Virus record (IMG/VR): IMGVR_UViG_3300012931_000015 | Span: 99,579-163,578 of that record | DNA: 64,000 bases | From: a virus | Direction: 5' to 3' (one strand) | Shown: positions 56,908-64,000 of the stretch, one piece after another | Layout of the letters: every line of letters starts with the position of its first letter | How positions within the stretch are numbered: the first letter of the stretch is position 1 | The notes under the pieces: generated by a model | The model's database searches: none | The model's input: only the letters and a program-made list of their open reading frames with translations | Told to the model about the DNA's origin: nothing | Program-made: the position numbers and the translations under genes

Positions 56908-58066
56908 CACGTTTCTCAAACTCATCTGTAATTACTTGAGCTATTTTATCAGCATTAAATTGAAGTGTTTGGTACACCGGAATCATGTGCTTCGAGGCAT
57001 ATATATCTGTACCATGCAAACTAGCCCAGTATCCTGAATCAGGAAATCCCGGATAAGAATGAATACTAGCATCCAATTCTTCTGCTCTTTTCCACGATCC
57101 TTGAAAAAGCCAAGAAGGTGAACTAGAAAAAAGTTTTACACTATCATAATTTTTTATCATATCTCTTACAAGTTCTATTTTGTCAATTTTTGATAAGCTT
57201 AACCAATCCTCACGAGTTTTAATCCAACTTCTTATATCCTCAAACAATATTTGAAATATATAATATTTACCTTTTGAAGTAGAACCGTCTTTTTTCACAA
57301 TAGTAACTTGTTTTTCAATTTTTCCGTCTTTTTGGGGATTAGGAATACCAATAAAACTAGGAGTTATAGAATATTGAATAAGCAATGATCCTGATTTTTT
57401 ATTATAAGTAATTCTGCTTAAATCTACTTTAGTATTACCTTCATTTTTTCTCTGATTGTAAAATTCCCAATTTCTATCACTTAATCCATTTTCATACCAA
57501 TCACTTAAACTTATCTCATTCAACTTCTCACAATCATTACTTTTATAATAAACATCAAATTTACCTTCTCGACAATCAATAAAATCACTATTGCTACTTT
57601 TCTTGTTTTCATCTAATTGAGTATAATATCTACCTGCTAAATCTAACTTTACAACAATAGCATTACTAGGTATTTTTCCGGTAAACATCGCAAGTGGTAA
57701 AGGGGGAGTAAATATTCTTCGTTCAAGTTTATTATTCTTATTTATAAAACTTTTGTAAAATGTCATATTTCTAAGCATACTTTGAGAAATTGAACGGTTT
57801 AGATGAGTGTCAAAAATTACTTCATAATAAAATTGACTCGATCTTAACATTTTACGAATATAAACATATTTCAAATCAGATAAATCTAACTGATATTTTA
57901 AGAGTAGACCAGAAGGTATATTGTTTGAGAGGATTTTATCTATTTCTTCTTCGGTTTTAATAGTTTCAGGTTTTTTATTTCTAAGAATATAAGGATTTTC
58001 TCTAATAAGTTTTTCAATATCTATACCATATTTTCTTAGAACATATAAAATAATAAATTGTAACAT
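56897..58066 (-). CDS. Hypothetical virion-region protein (389 aa)
   Basis: A 389-residue protein of mixed composition (MLQFIILYVLRKYGIDIEKL ... FSSSPSWLFQGSWKRAEELD ... HSYPGFPDSGYWASLHGTDI). The Trp/Gly/Ser-rich C-terminal half is distinctive and I recall similar proteins near terminase genes in large phages, but no function. Preceded by a TACTAATA motif nine bases from the ATG. Confidence 0.6.
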   Translation of the reverse strand: MLQFIILYVLRKYGIDIEKLIRENPYILRNKKPETIKTEEEIDKILSNNIPSGLLLKYQLDLSDLKYVYIRKMLRSSQFYYEVIFDTHLNRSISQSMLRNMTFYKSFINKNNKLERRIFTPPLPLAMFTGKIPSNAIVVKLDLAGRYYTQLDENKKSSNSDFIDCREGKFDVYYKSNDCEKLNEISLSDWYENGLSDRNWEFYNQRKNEGNTKVDLSRITYNKKSGSLLIQYSITPSFIGIPNPQKDGKIEKQVTIVKKDGSTSKGKYYIFQILFEDIRSWIKTREDWLSLSKIDKIELVRDMIKNYDSVKLFSSSPSWLFQGSWKRAEELDASIHSYPGFPDSGYWASLHGTDIYASKHMIPVYQTLQFNADKIAQVITDEFEKRDEI

Positions 58067-58074
58067 AGTATAGT

Positions 58075-58083
58075 TATTAGTAA
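58075..58083 (-). promoter_or_regulatory. TACTAATA motif
   Basis: Minus strand TTACTAATAACTATAC, nine bases before the ATG at 58066. Too close for a -10 of a leadered mRNA; recorded as a motif copy. Confidence 0.3.
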
Positions 58084-58107
58084 TAAAAAATCAAAAAACT
58101 TAATAAA

Positions 58108-58503
58108 CTATACACCCTGTCCCGATATTTTTTTTAATCCACCATAAAGTTCAAGTTTTATTCTTTCTTGAATTTCAGTTGCTTCATTATTCAATACTTG
58201 ATGAATATTTTGCAACAACACTTCAGAAGGTACAAACTTAAATAAAGTATCAAATGAAATACCACCCTTATCTTCTTTTTCCTTAATAGACATAGTTAAT
58301 TCTTTAAAGATATGAGGTATTCTTATTGTTATATCTTCATTTATAAGTACATTATCTTCATAATAATTTTCAACTTTAGAAGATAATTCTAATACAATGT
58401 ATAACACAAATGCAGAAAATACTTTATCTATTATTTCTTTATTTACACCGGACAAATTACTTAAACTATCTATAAACTTTTTTTCTTCAAACGATATTTT
58501 CAC
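58108..58503 (-). CDS. Hypothetical protein, helical (131 aa)
   Basis: Starts MKISFEEKKFIDSLSNLSGV, then LYIVLELSSKVENYYEDNVL, and a C-terminal LELYGGLKKISGQGV. The N-terminal helical hairpin followed by a strand-rich middle (DITIRIPHIFKELTMSIKEK) is compatible with a small DNA-binding or adaptor protein. No signature. Confidence 0.6.
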   Translation of the reverse strand: MKISFEEKKFIDSLSNLSGVNKEIIDKVFSAFVLYIVLELSSKVENYYEDNVLINEDITIRIPHIFKELTMSIKEKEDKGGISFDTLFKFVPSEVLLQNIHQVLNNEATEIQERIKLELYGGLKKISGQGV

Positions 58504-58580
58504 TTTTTAAATCCTTTAACTTTTTTAATTTTCATAATGACAATTTCTATCATTTTTTGTATATTTATGTCATTATGTTT

Positions 58581-58736
58581 TTACCCAAACATTTTATCTA
58601 ACTTTTTGAACTCTTTTCCATTTTCATCAAGCTGATTCAACTTTATTTTTCCTTTACTTGCATCTTCTTTTAGCTGATTTAATTCTTCCTGTGTTACTTC
58701 TTTTTCGTTTACTTTTATAGTTTCATTATTGCTCAT
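58581..58736 (-). CDS. Small acidic/basic helical protein (51 aa)
   Basis: ATG with AAGGAGGTAAAAAACT upstream. Reads MSNNETIKVNEKEVTQEELN, then QLKED, KGKIKLNQLDENGKEF, ending FKKLDKMFG. QLKED contains the L-x-E cleavage pattern, so it could be an internal head protein; that is speculative. Confidence 0.6.
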   Translation of the reverse strand: MSNNETIKVNEKEVTQEELNQLKEDASKGKIKLNQLDENGKEFKKLDKMFG

Positions 58737-58755
58737 AGTTTTTTACCTCCTTCTC

Positions 58756-60150
58756 TTAAACTTTTAATAAATAATCTTTACCTTCCATAAAATCTTTACC
58801 TTCATAAAAATTTCCATTAAATAAACATTTACCAGCACTAACTAAAATATTATGAATATCTATATTTTCATTAAAAGATTCTACATAACAAAATCCATTC
58901 TGCCAATTTTCTTTTGACTTAACGCTTGGCACTATTCCGTCTAATTTGCATAAACAAGGTATCGAGCACACTGTCATTGTATCACTACCATATCTATCAT
59001 GAACTGTTTTTGAAATCATTTCATTTCTATGTAGATGCCCTTGTATAACAGTTATCTTGTGATTATTTAAAGCAGTAGTCATTTTCAAATATTCACCGTG
59101 TACACATTTTGCATAATCATTAATCCAATATTCATCATTAGGGTAACTTTCCATAACTTCAATACCTAATTTATCTAACCCCAATAAATTTTTTAAACTC
59201 ATTACAGGCATTTTTGAATCATAAGCTTTTATATCATAAGCAAACATCATGTGTTCCATAAACTTTTTTGCCATCCTGTATTCATGATTACCTATCATAT
59301 AAATAATTTTAGAATTAGGACTTGCAATTCTTAATCTTGAAAAATAATAGCCTAATGTATTAATACTAGGTTGCAAGGTAAAATAGTATTCTTTTTTTAA
59401 TAAAAATTTAGAGGCTTCAGTGTGATCTAGCATATCACCAATAATAATTACTTCATCTGGTTTTTCCTGTTCTACTACTTGTAATACAACATCCATTGCT
59501 TTACAATCATGAAAAGCTTTAAAAGAACCACTAGAAAAGTCTCTTTCATATCCTATCTGAGCATCACCAATAATAATTGATCTTTTTATTTTATTTTTAT
59601 TATTTTTAACACTAGGAAGAGATACTTTTTCAACATTAAATATTACTGGTTCGGGTAGTTTAAATTTTGGTATATCTCTTATCTTTTTTTCTATATCAGC
59701 TTTAACCTGAAAAAGAGGGGAAACTACAATAATACCAGAAGCATTTTTAGCTCCTACTTCCCATTTATTAACTTTATATTTATTAACATAATATTTTTCT
59801 AAATCAACTTTTGCAATTGCAAGTAGATCATCCAATGTTAATATTCTTTTTGAAACTAAAGAAATACTATGAGTGTTATCATCTATGTGAACCGATTCTA
59901 TTTTATCAAGCTTAGATAAATTTTCTATATCTTCAAAACTAAAATTAGATAAAACTTCTTCTTTCAACTGTTTAAAACTTCCAAACAAATCATTATAAAG
60001 AGATTCAGAATATTTCCCAAATTTTCTATAAAATGTTCGTGTTATTTCTTTATCAGAACCTTTTTCCTGTAACCACTTTTGCAAGACTTGATAAAAATCA
60101 TCAATTATATCTTCTCGTGTTCCTTTTATTTGTTTACTTGTTTTTGCCAA
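58756..60150 (-). CDS. Calcineurin-like metallophosphoesterase next to the terminase
   Basis: A 464-residue protein. The motifs are in order: IIGDAQIGY, VIIIGDMLDHTE, YMIGNHEYR, CVHGEYLK and IQGHLHRNE, the D-x-H/Q, G-D-x-x-D, G-N-H-E, H and G-H-x-H set of calcineurin-type phosphoesterases. The 180-residue N-terminal region contains a helical part (EDIIDDFYQVLQKWLQEKGS) that may bind DNA. Phosphoesterases of this kind occur beside large terminase genes in several phages. Confidence 0.85.
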   Translation of the reverse strand: MAKTSKQIKGTREDIIDDFYQVLQKWLQEKGSDKEITRTFYRKFGKYSESLYNDLFGSFKQLKEEVLSNFSFEDIENLSKLDKIESVHIDDNTHSISLVSKRILTLDDLLAIAKVDLEKYYVNKYKVNKWEVGAKNASGIIVVSPLFQVKADIEKKIRDIPKFKLPEPVIFNVEKVSLPSVKNNKNKIKRSIIIGDAQIGYERDFSSGSFKAFHDCKAMDVVLQVVEQEKPDEVIIIGDMLDHTEASKFLLKKEYYFTLQPSINTLGYYFSRLRIASPNSKIIYMIGNHEYRMAKKFMEHMMFAYDIKAYDSKMPVMSLKNLLGLDKLGIEVMESYPNDEYWINDYAKCVHGEYLKMTTALNNHKITVIQGHLHRNEMISKTVHDRYGSDTMTVCSIPCLCKLDGIVPSVKSKENWQNGFCYVESFNENIDIHNILVSAGKCLFNGNFYEGKDFMEGKDYLLKV

Positions 60151-60179
60151 AACATTCTCCTACTTTTTATATAAATATT

Positions 60180-60207
60180 ATTTTAACTCTAAATCTTTCA
60201 ATGTCAA
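60180..60207 (-). promoter_or_regulatory. Sigma70-like promoter, TTGACA-16-TAAAAT
   Basis: Minus strand: TTGACA at 60207-60202, 16 bases, TAAAAT at 60185-60180, 30 bases before the phosphoesterase ATG. The region lies just after the terminase stop. Confidence 0.6.
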
Positions 60208-60227
60208 GCTTTTTGTTTAACTTTTTT

Positions 60228-62351
60228 TTATTTTATTCCATATAATTTTTTTAACAAATATTGGTCATTACTACCTCCAGCAAAATTATTTAATTTCAAA
60301 GCTTTATTTTTTAACCCTATTCTTCTATTTTCTTCTTCATATAAAGTTACAGGTTTTACTTCTTTATTGTGCATCATTAAATACACCGCTCTACAAGTTG
60401 CATCACTAACATCTTTTTCATATTTTCCAGCAGTTGATAACTCCCAATTTCCATTATACTTGTGAACAGGCGTTCCTTTGGATTTCAATACTTTTTCATT
60501 ACCTTTTAAATCTGTTCCACGATAAAGACTATCAAGATTATTTTTAAGATAAATATTTTTACCACACTTATACAAACCATTATATAATATTCCAACAAAA
60601 TACTGGTAAGGCTCTACTGATAAGTCAACACTAAATTGAATACAGTTTATTCCTGCTCTTTCTAAGTTCTGTTGTGTTTGCTTACTTTGAAATTGATCGA
60701 ATGCTACAACATTTATACTCAAGTGTCCTAACATCATTAAATCTAAAATAAACATATTAAGAGCGTCAAGATTTATTCCGGTTGCATCAGGAGCGATAGC
60801 TAAACTAAAATCATTCACAGCTAAAATTTCTCCATCGTGCCCGATTTCTGGATGAACAACATCAACACCCATTATACACCCTTGTATCGCCACAGCAGTA
60901 TCTATACCTATGAATCTCGGCTCTCTAGGAGCACGAAGTATTTGAAATTGACCATTACCTCTGTCAAGGAAAAACTTTTTGTATATTTGATTCCAGATTA
61001 GTTTGTCAGGTAGTATTTTAGCACCTGCTATTATTTCACCTTCTATGTTGTCTAGGTTTTCATCCCAGATGTTTTCAATGATCCTATAATCTTGCACCAG
61101 TTTAGATTCGTTGGAACTACTTATTCCCCCAATATCTTTTATACTTTCTATTAAATTTCTATTTAATTCATCATAAGTATCTATTGGAAATTTTACAATT
61201 AAATTATTCGGTATTCCTTCTTTTTGTTTTTTTTCTTTAATCAAAAAAGCAGGATGACTTCCATCCCCAACAACCACTTCAAAAGTTTCAAGTGGTCTAT
61301 TTTCCGTAGACCAAGATTTTTTCCAAGTTTTACTTTCAAAAACATTTAAATTTTCTCCTTCTAGTTTATTAGCATTTGCCCATTTTGGAAATTTCTCAGG
61401 TAATAATTCCCATCTTCTATAATATTTATAAAAACAATCTTTATTATTTCTTAAATCTACTTGAACTAATTTTTCAATCGGGGATTCAGCACAATTACTA
61501 CTAGAATCTATCGCTAAAAAACAAGGAAACCGATTCCTCAAAATTGTTCCAGATATTCTTCCATCCAATTTAGTAAATATATTTAATACATCCTCATCTG
61601 ATATATGAGCCATTTCTTTAAAGTGATTTATTTCAGATATTACACCAGAAACAATGTTTGAACCGATTACGTCTCCCACCCTACTTCCACACAAAATTAA
61701 TAATTTTGGAAATGTCAAACCTCCGGTAGTAACAATACTACACGCTTCAGAAAAATGTATAATACCTTCTGGAGTAACACCTTTTTCTCTTACACCATCT
61801 TCATATTTTACATTTTTAAAAAATTTAGAGGCATATAAAATATTTGTTAATGGGCTTAATATTAACTCTTTTGTTTTATCTTTTTTAAATGATACTAAAT
61901 AAATAGATATATTACTTAAAGGATTTAACCCATAATACAAATGAGGAAATCGCATATAATTAATATATATAATTGAATATACTATATATAATTGGTTCAA
62001 AAGAGATTTCCCACATCTCGTACTTCCGTAATTTACAATATATGTATAAGGATTTTGAGTGTTCATAGACTTAATAAAATTATCTTTAATGAAAGGATAA
62101 AGAGAATCTATCATTTCTATCGGTAAATATCCAAATTTAGGATCAATAAATTCTTCAGGAGTAGGACAAGGATGAATCCACATCATTGAGTGTAATAAAT
62201 CATGATACTTTTCTGAATTTTCAGGCTGAGAAAAAAATTTATCAACTATTTCTTTTTGTTTCAAATTCAGAGAATCATACGTTTTAATTAATTCTTCAAT
62301 TTTGTTAGATGGTATATAATTGTCATTTATATTATTTTTTGTTAATATCAT
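60228..62351 (-). CDS. Terminase large subunit, gp17-like
   Basis: A 707-residue protein. Walker A is GSTRCGKS (109-116), with a LPKLLILCGSRVGDVIGSN-type region (FPKLLILCGSRVGDVIGSNI) and SGVISEINHFKEM. The C-terminal nuclease has RFIGIDTAVAIQGCIMGVDV, VVAFDQFQSKQTQQNLERAG and DVSDATCRAVYLM, giving the RNase H-type acids. It pumps DNA into the prohead and cuts concatemers. T4 gp17 is 610 aa, so this one is a little longer. The next gene upstream is a homing nuclease. Confidence 0.9.
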   Translation of the reverse strand: MILTKNNINDNYIPSNKIEELIKTYDSLNLKQKEIVDKFFSQPENSEKYHDLLHSMMWIHPCPTPEEFIDPKFGYLPIEMIDSLYPFIKDNFIKSMNTQNPYTYIVNYGSTRCGKSLLNQLYIVYSIIYINYMRFPHLYYGLNPLSNISIYLVSFKKDKTKELILSPLTNILYASKFFKNVKYEDGVREKGVTPEGIIHFSEACSIVTTGGLTFPKLLILCGSRVGDVIGSNIVSGVISEINHFKEMAHISDEDVLNIFTKLDGRISGTILRNRFPCFLAIDSSSNCAESPIEKLVQVDLRNNKDCFYKYYRRWELLPEKFPKWANANKLEGENLNVFESKTWKKSWSTENRPLETFEVVVGDGSHPAFLIKEKKQKEGIPNNLIVKFPIDTYDELNRNLIESIKDIGGISSSNESKLVQDYRIIENIWDENLDNIEGEIIAGAKILPDKLIWNQIYKKFFLDRGNGQFQILRAPREPRFIGIDTAVAIQGCIMGVDVVHPEIGHDGEILAVNDFSLAIAPDATGINLDALNMFILDLMMLGHLSINVVAFDQFQSKQTQQNLERAGINCIQFSVDLSVEPYQYFVGILYNGLYKCGKNIYLKNNLDSLYRGTDLKGNEKVLKSKGTPVHKYNGNWELSTAGKYEKDVSDATCRAVYLMMHNKEVKPVTLYEEENRRIGLKNKALKLNNFAGGSNDQYLLKKLYGIK

Positions 62352-63692
62352 TTATTTTAAATATGTAAATTTTTCTAATAATTTTAAAACATCATTTTCA
62401 TCTTTAAAACTAAAAATTTCTAAAAAATTCAAATTATTTTCTTTTGCTATTTTTCTTTTTAAAGGGTCATTTTCTGTCCAAATATAAACAGCACTATTAT
62501 AAAATGTTTTCTTTTCATTTTTGAAATTAATTTCTTGACTTTTATTTTTCCACTTTTCTAATTTTTTTAAATGATTGGGATTATTTTCATTAAAAATTTC
62601 TCTTCCATGAGTCCAGCATCCTTGATACTCAATAAATAAGTCATATTTTGGAAGATAAAAATCACAATTAAATGGGTATCTTTTTTCGTCTTTATACTGA
62701 AAAATCAAACTACTATCAATTTTTAAAAAATATTCTTTTAATTTTTTCTCAGCTCTTGAACTACTAAAACTATTATTTATTTTTTTTGTTTTATATATTC
62801 TTTTTTGGATTATAGAGGATTGAAGGGGGCTATCAACATTATAATTTTTTCTACATGTTTCAATTTTTTTATTCTTTACTTCTTCAATTTGGCTAGGATG
62901 TTCAACACCATAACGATCTAAAAGTGTTTTTTTAAATTTTTCTTTAGCTGCCTCCGCTTGAAAAGCATTCTCAACGCCATATTTTATTAAGTTAGTTTGT
63001 TTAATTTTTTCTTTAACTTTACTATTTTGAAATGCAGCCTCACACCCATATTTTTCTAAGCAAGTTTGTTTAATTTTTTCTTTTACTTCTTTAGCTTGCC
63101 AATGATAATCCACCCCATAATTTTTTCTACAAGTATCTATTTTCTTTTGCTTAATTTCTTCTGCTTGACTAGGATTCTCTACCCCGTAACGCTCTAAAGA
63201 AACTTCTCTACCTCTTTCTCTAATTTCTTTTAATTGAAGTGTAAATTCTACACCATACTTTTCTAAATTATTTTTTTTCTTTTTATCTTTAACAGATTCC
63301 GCTTGATTAGGGCTTTCTACACCGTATTTCTCTAAAGAAGTCTTTTTTGTTTTTTCCTTTATCATATCAGACTGCATAACACTATCAACACCGTATTTTT
63401 CTCTACAAGTTTTAATCCTTTTTTCTTGGAATTCTAATAATTGAAGGGGGTGCTCTACTCCGTACTTTTTTAAATAATTTTGTTTAATTTTTTTATTAAC
63501 ACATTCTTTGTTATTACAGGAAGGACTATATAAAAATTTATATTTGTTTTTTTTAACTATTTTTCCACACACCAAATGCTTATAAGTTATCTCTCTTTTT
63601 TCTTCGTCATAGCTTATAAACTCATAATCATTGCAACAATCCTGACCAATTATATTTTTGAACTCTTTCTCTAAATCTATTTTTTTACTCAC
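62352..63692 (-). CDS. Nuclease with 10 tandem 23-residue repeats
   Basis: A 446-residue protein of the same architecture as 45102-46496: N-terminal Cys segment (TYKHLVCGKIVKKNKYKF ... CNNKEC), ten repeats (LKKYGVEHPLQLLEFQEKRI to RKNYNVDSPLQSSIIQKRIY), then FNCDFYLPKYDLFIEYQGCW, the nuclease core. Its stop abuts the terminase start, so it sits directly upstream of a conserved virion gene, a usual place for homing nucleases. Confidence 0.75.
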   Translation of the reverse strand: MSKKIDLEKEFKNIIGQDCCNDYEFISYDEEKREITYKHLVCGKIVKKNKYKFLYSPSCNNKECVNKKIKQNYLKKYGVEHPLQLLEFQEKRIKTCREKYGVDSVMQSDMIKEKTKKTSLEKYGVESPNQAESVKDKKKKNNLEKYGVEFTLQLKEIRERGREVSLERYGVENPSQAEEIKQKKIDTCRKNYGVDYHWQAKEVKEKIKQTCLEKYGCEAAFQNSKVKEKIKQTNLIKYGVENAFQAEAAKEKFKKTLLDRYGVEHPSQIEEVKNKKIETCRKNYNVDSPLQSSIIQKRIYKTKKINNSFSSSRAEKKLKEYFLKIDSSLIFQYKDEKRYPFNCDFYLPKYDLFIEYQGCWTHGREIFNENNPNHLKKLEKWKNKSQEINFKNEKKTFYNSAVYIWTENDPLKRKIAKENNLNFLEIFSFKDENDVLKLLEKFTYLK

Positions 63693-63706
63693 AACAGAAA
63701 CACCCT

Positions 63707-64000
63707 TTAACTCTTGTCAACCAATTTATCTTTTTCATCTTCTTCTTCTTTTGTATATTCATCAACAGGTTTACTTTGCATATCCTGATCCCCAACACCG
63801 TCATTGTAGACAATTCCACTAACTTTTTCCGGTCTTTCAGAACTTATATCACTACTAACTTCAAGCTCTTTAAAAAAATCCTTAACTGATTTATCCGATT
63901 TACAAAAATTATTTACGAGAGTTTTTATATTTGATTTATTTTCAACTTCTTCCAAAAGTGTTTTTGACATCTCAATTAAGAAATCATGAGCTTCACCTTG
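63707..64000 (-). CDS. C-terminal part of a protein running off the window
   Basis: The frame is open to the right edge, reading QGEAHDFLIEMSKTLLEEVE, so the ATG inside is probably not the true start. The visible end is acidic, with KDFFKELEVSSDISSERPEK, ending in a Glu/Asp/Lys tail. ELEVSSDI is repeated near the start of the module protein at 25038-25502. Function unknown. Confidence 0.55.
   Translation of the reverse strand, partial: QGEAHDFLIEMSKTLLEEVENKSNIKTLVNNFCKSDKSVKDFFKELEVSSDISSERPEKVSGIVYNDGVGDQDMQSKPVDEYTKEEEDEKDKLVDKS

Noticed and set aside
1-64000. tRNA genes
   Set aside because: I looked for cloverleaf-like GC-rich segments and GGTTCGAATCC-type arms in intergenic DNA and saw none; without a covariance search this is not proof of absence.

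Overview
The window is part of the genome of a tailed phage with a contractile tail (a T4-like myovirus in the broad sense). It encodes a gp17-type terminase, gp20-type portal, gp21-type prohead protease fused to an acidic scaffold, gp23-type major capsid protein, gp18-type sheath and gp19-type tail tube, with no ribosomal RNA or bacterial housekeeping genes. The DNA is very AT-rich and packed with genes: stops and starts often overlap, AAGGAG-type ribosome sites precede most genes, and no gene-free stretch exceeds 300 bases. TGA is used as a stop. I cannot name the host; canonical sigma70-like promoters, strong Shine-Dalgarno sites and three phage lipoproteins fit a low-GC bacterium.

Layout. 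Positions 1-19450 (minus strand) are an accessory or early arm of about 60 mostly tiny genes: Cys-rich zinc-ribbon proteins, membrane peptides, lipoproteins, a HAD-like phosphatase, peptidyl-tRNA hydrolase Pth2, two glycosyltransferase-like proteins, a Pyr_excise-type glycosylase, a paralog pair that may be RNases, and a radical SAM enzyme. A solitary TnpB element (about 8750-10200) sits in this arm on the opposite strand. Positions 19500-26500 hold a DnaB-like helicase, a baseplate-hub-like protein with an overlapping small ORF, a C39-like peptidase and homing endonucleases. Positions 26470-39160 (minus) hold tail and neck genes through to the portal. Positions 39300-41840 are a plus-strand cassette with its own extended -10 promoter and a bidirectional terminator: a lipoprotein, an AAA+ ATPase and small proteins. 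Positions 41846-46500 hold an unknown gene and a nuclease-methyltransferase-nuclease block. Positions 46600-64000 (minus) hold capsid, protease-scaffold, a group of proteins sharing an N-terminal module, a phosphoesterase, the terminase and more homing nucleases.

How the genes work together. Terminase, portal, protease-scaffold and capsid build and fill the head; sheath, tube, hub and small beta-rich proteins make the tail. The most striking pattern is an N-terminal module of about 35 residues (L-K-K-x-I-I ... L-x-K-G-[DQ]-x-[IV]-[YF]-[IV]) carried by at least eight otherwise unrelated proteins encoded among the virion genes. In five of them it is followed by [LIM]-x-E, the cleavage consensus of T4-type prohead proteases. 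This looks like a set of tagged cargo proteins loaded into the head and trimmed there. The scaffold is also apparently made separately from an internal start inside the protease gene. A short motif, TACTAATA, recurs just upstream of many virion-region genes and of that internal start, and may be a late promoter element. Host-like TTGACA/TATAAT promoters precede several replication, early and capsid genes. Eight mobile or homing-type genes interrupt the virion modules or lie beside them, three of them with arrays of a 23-residue repeat.
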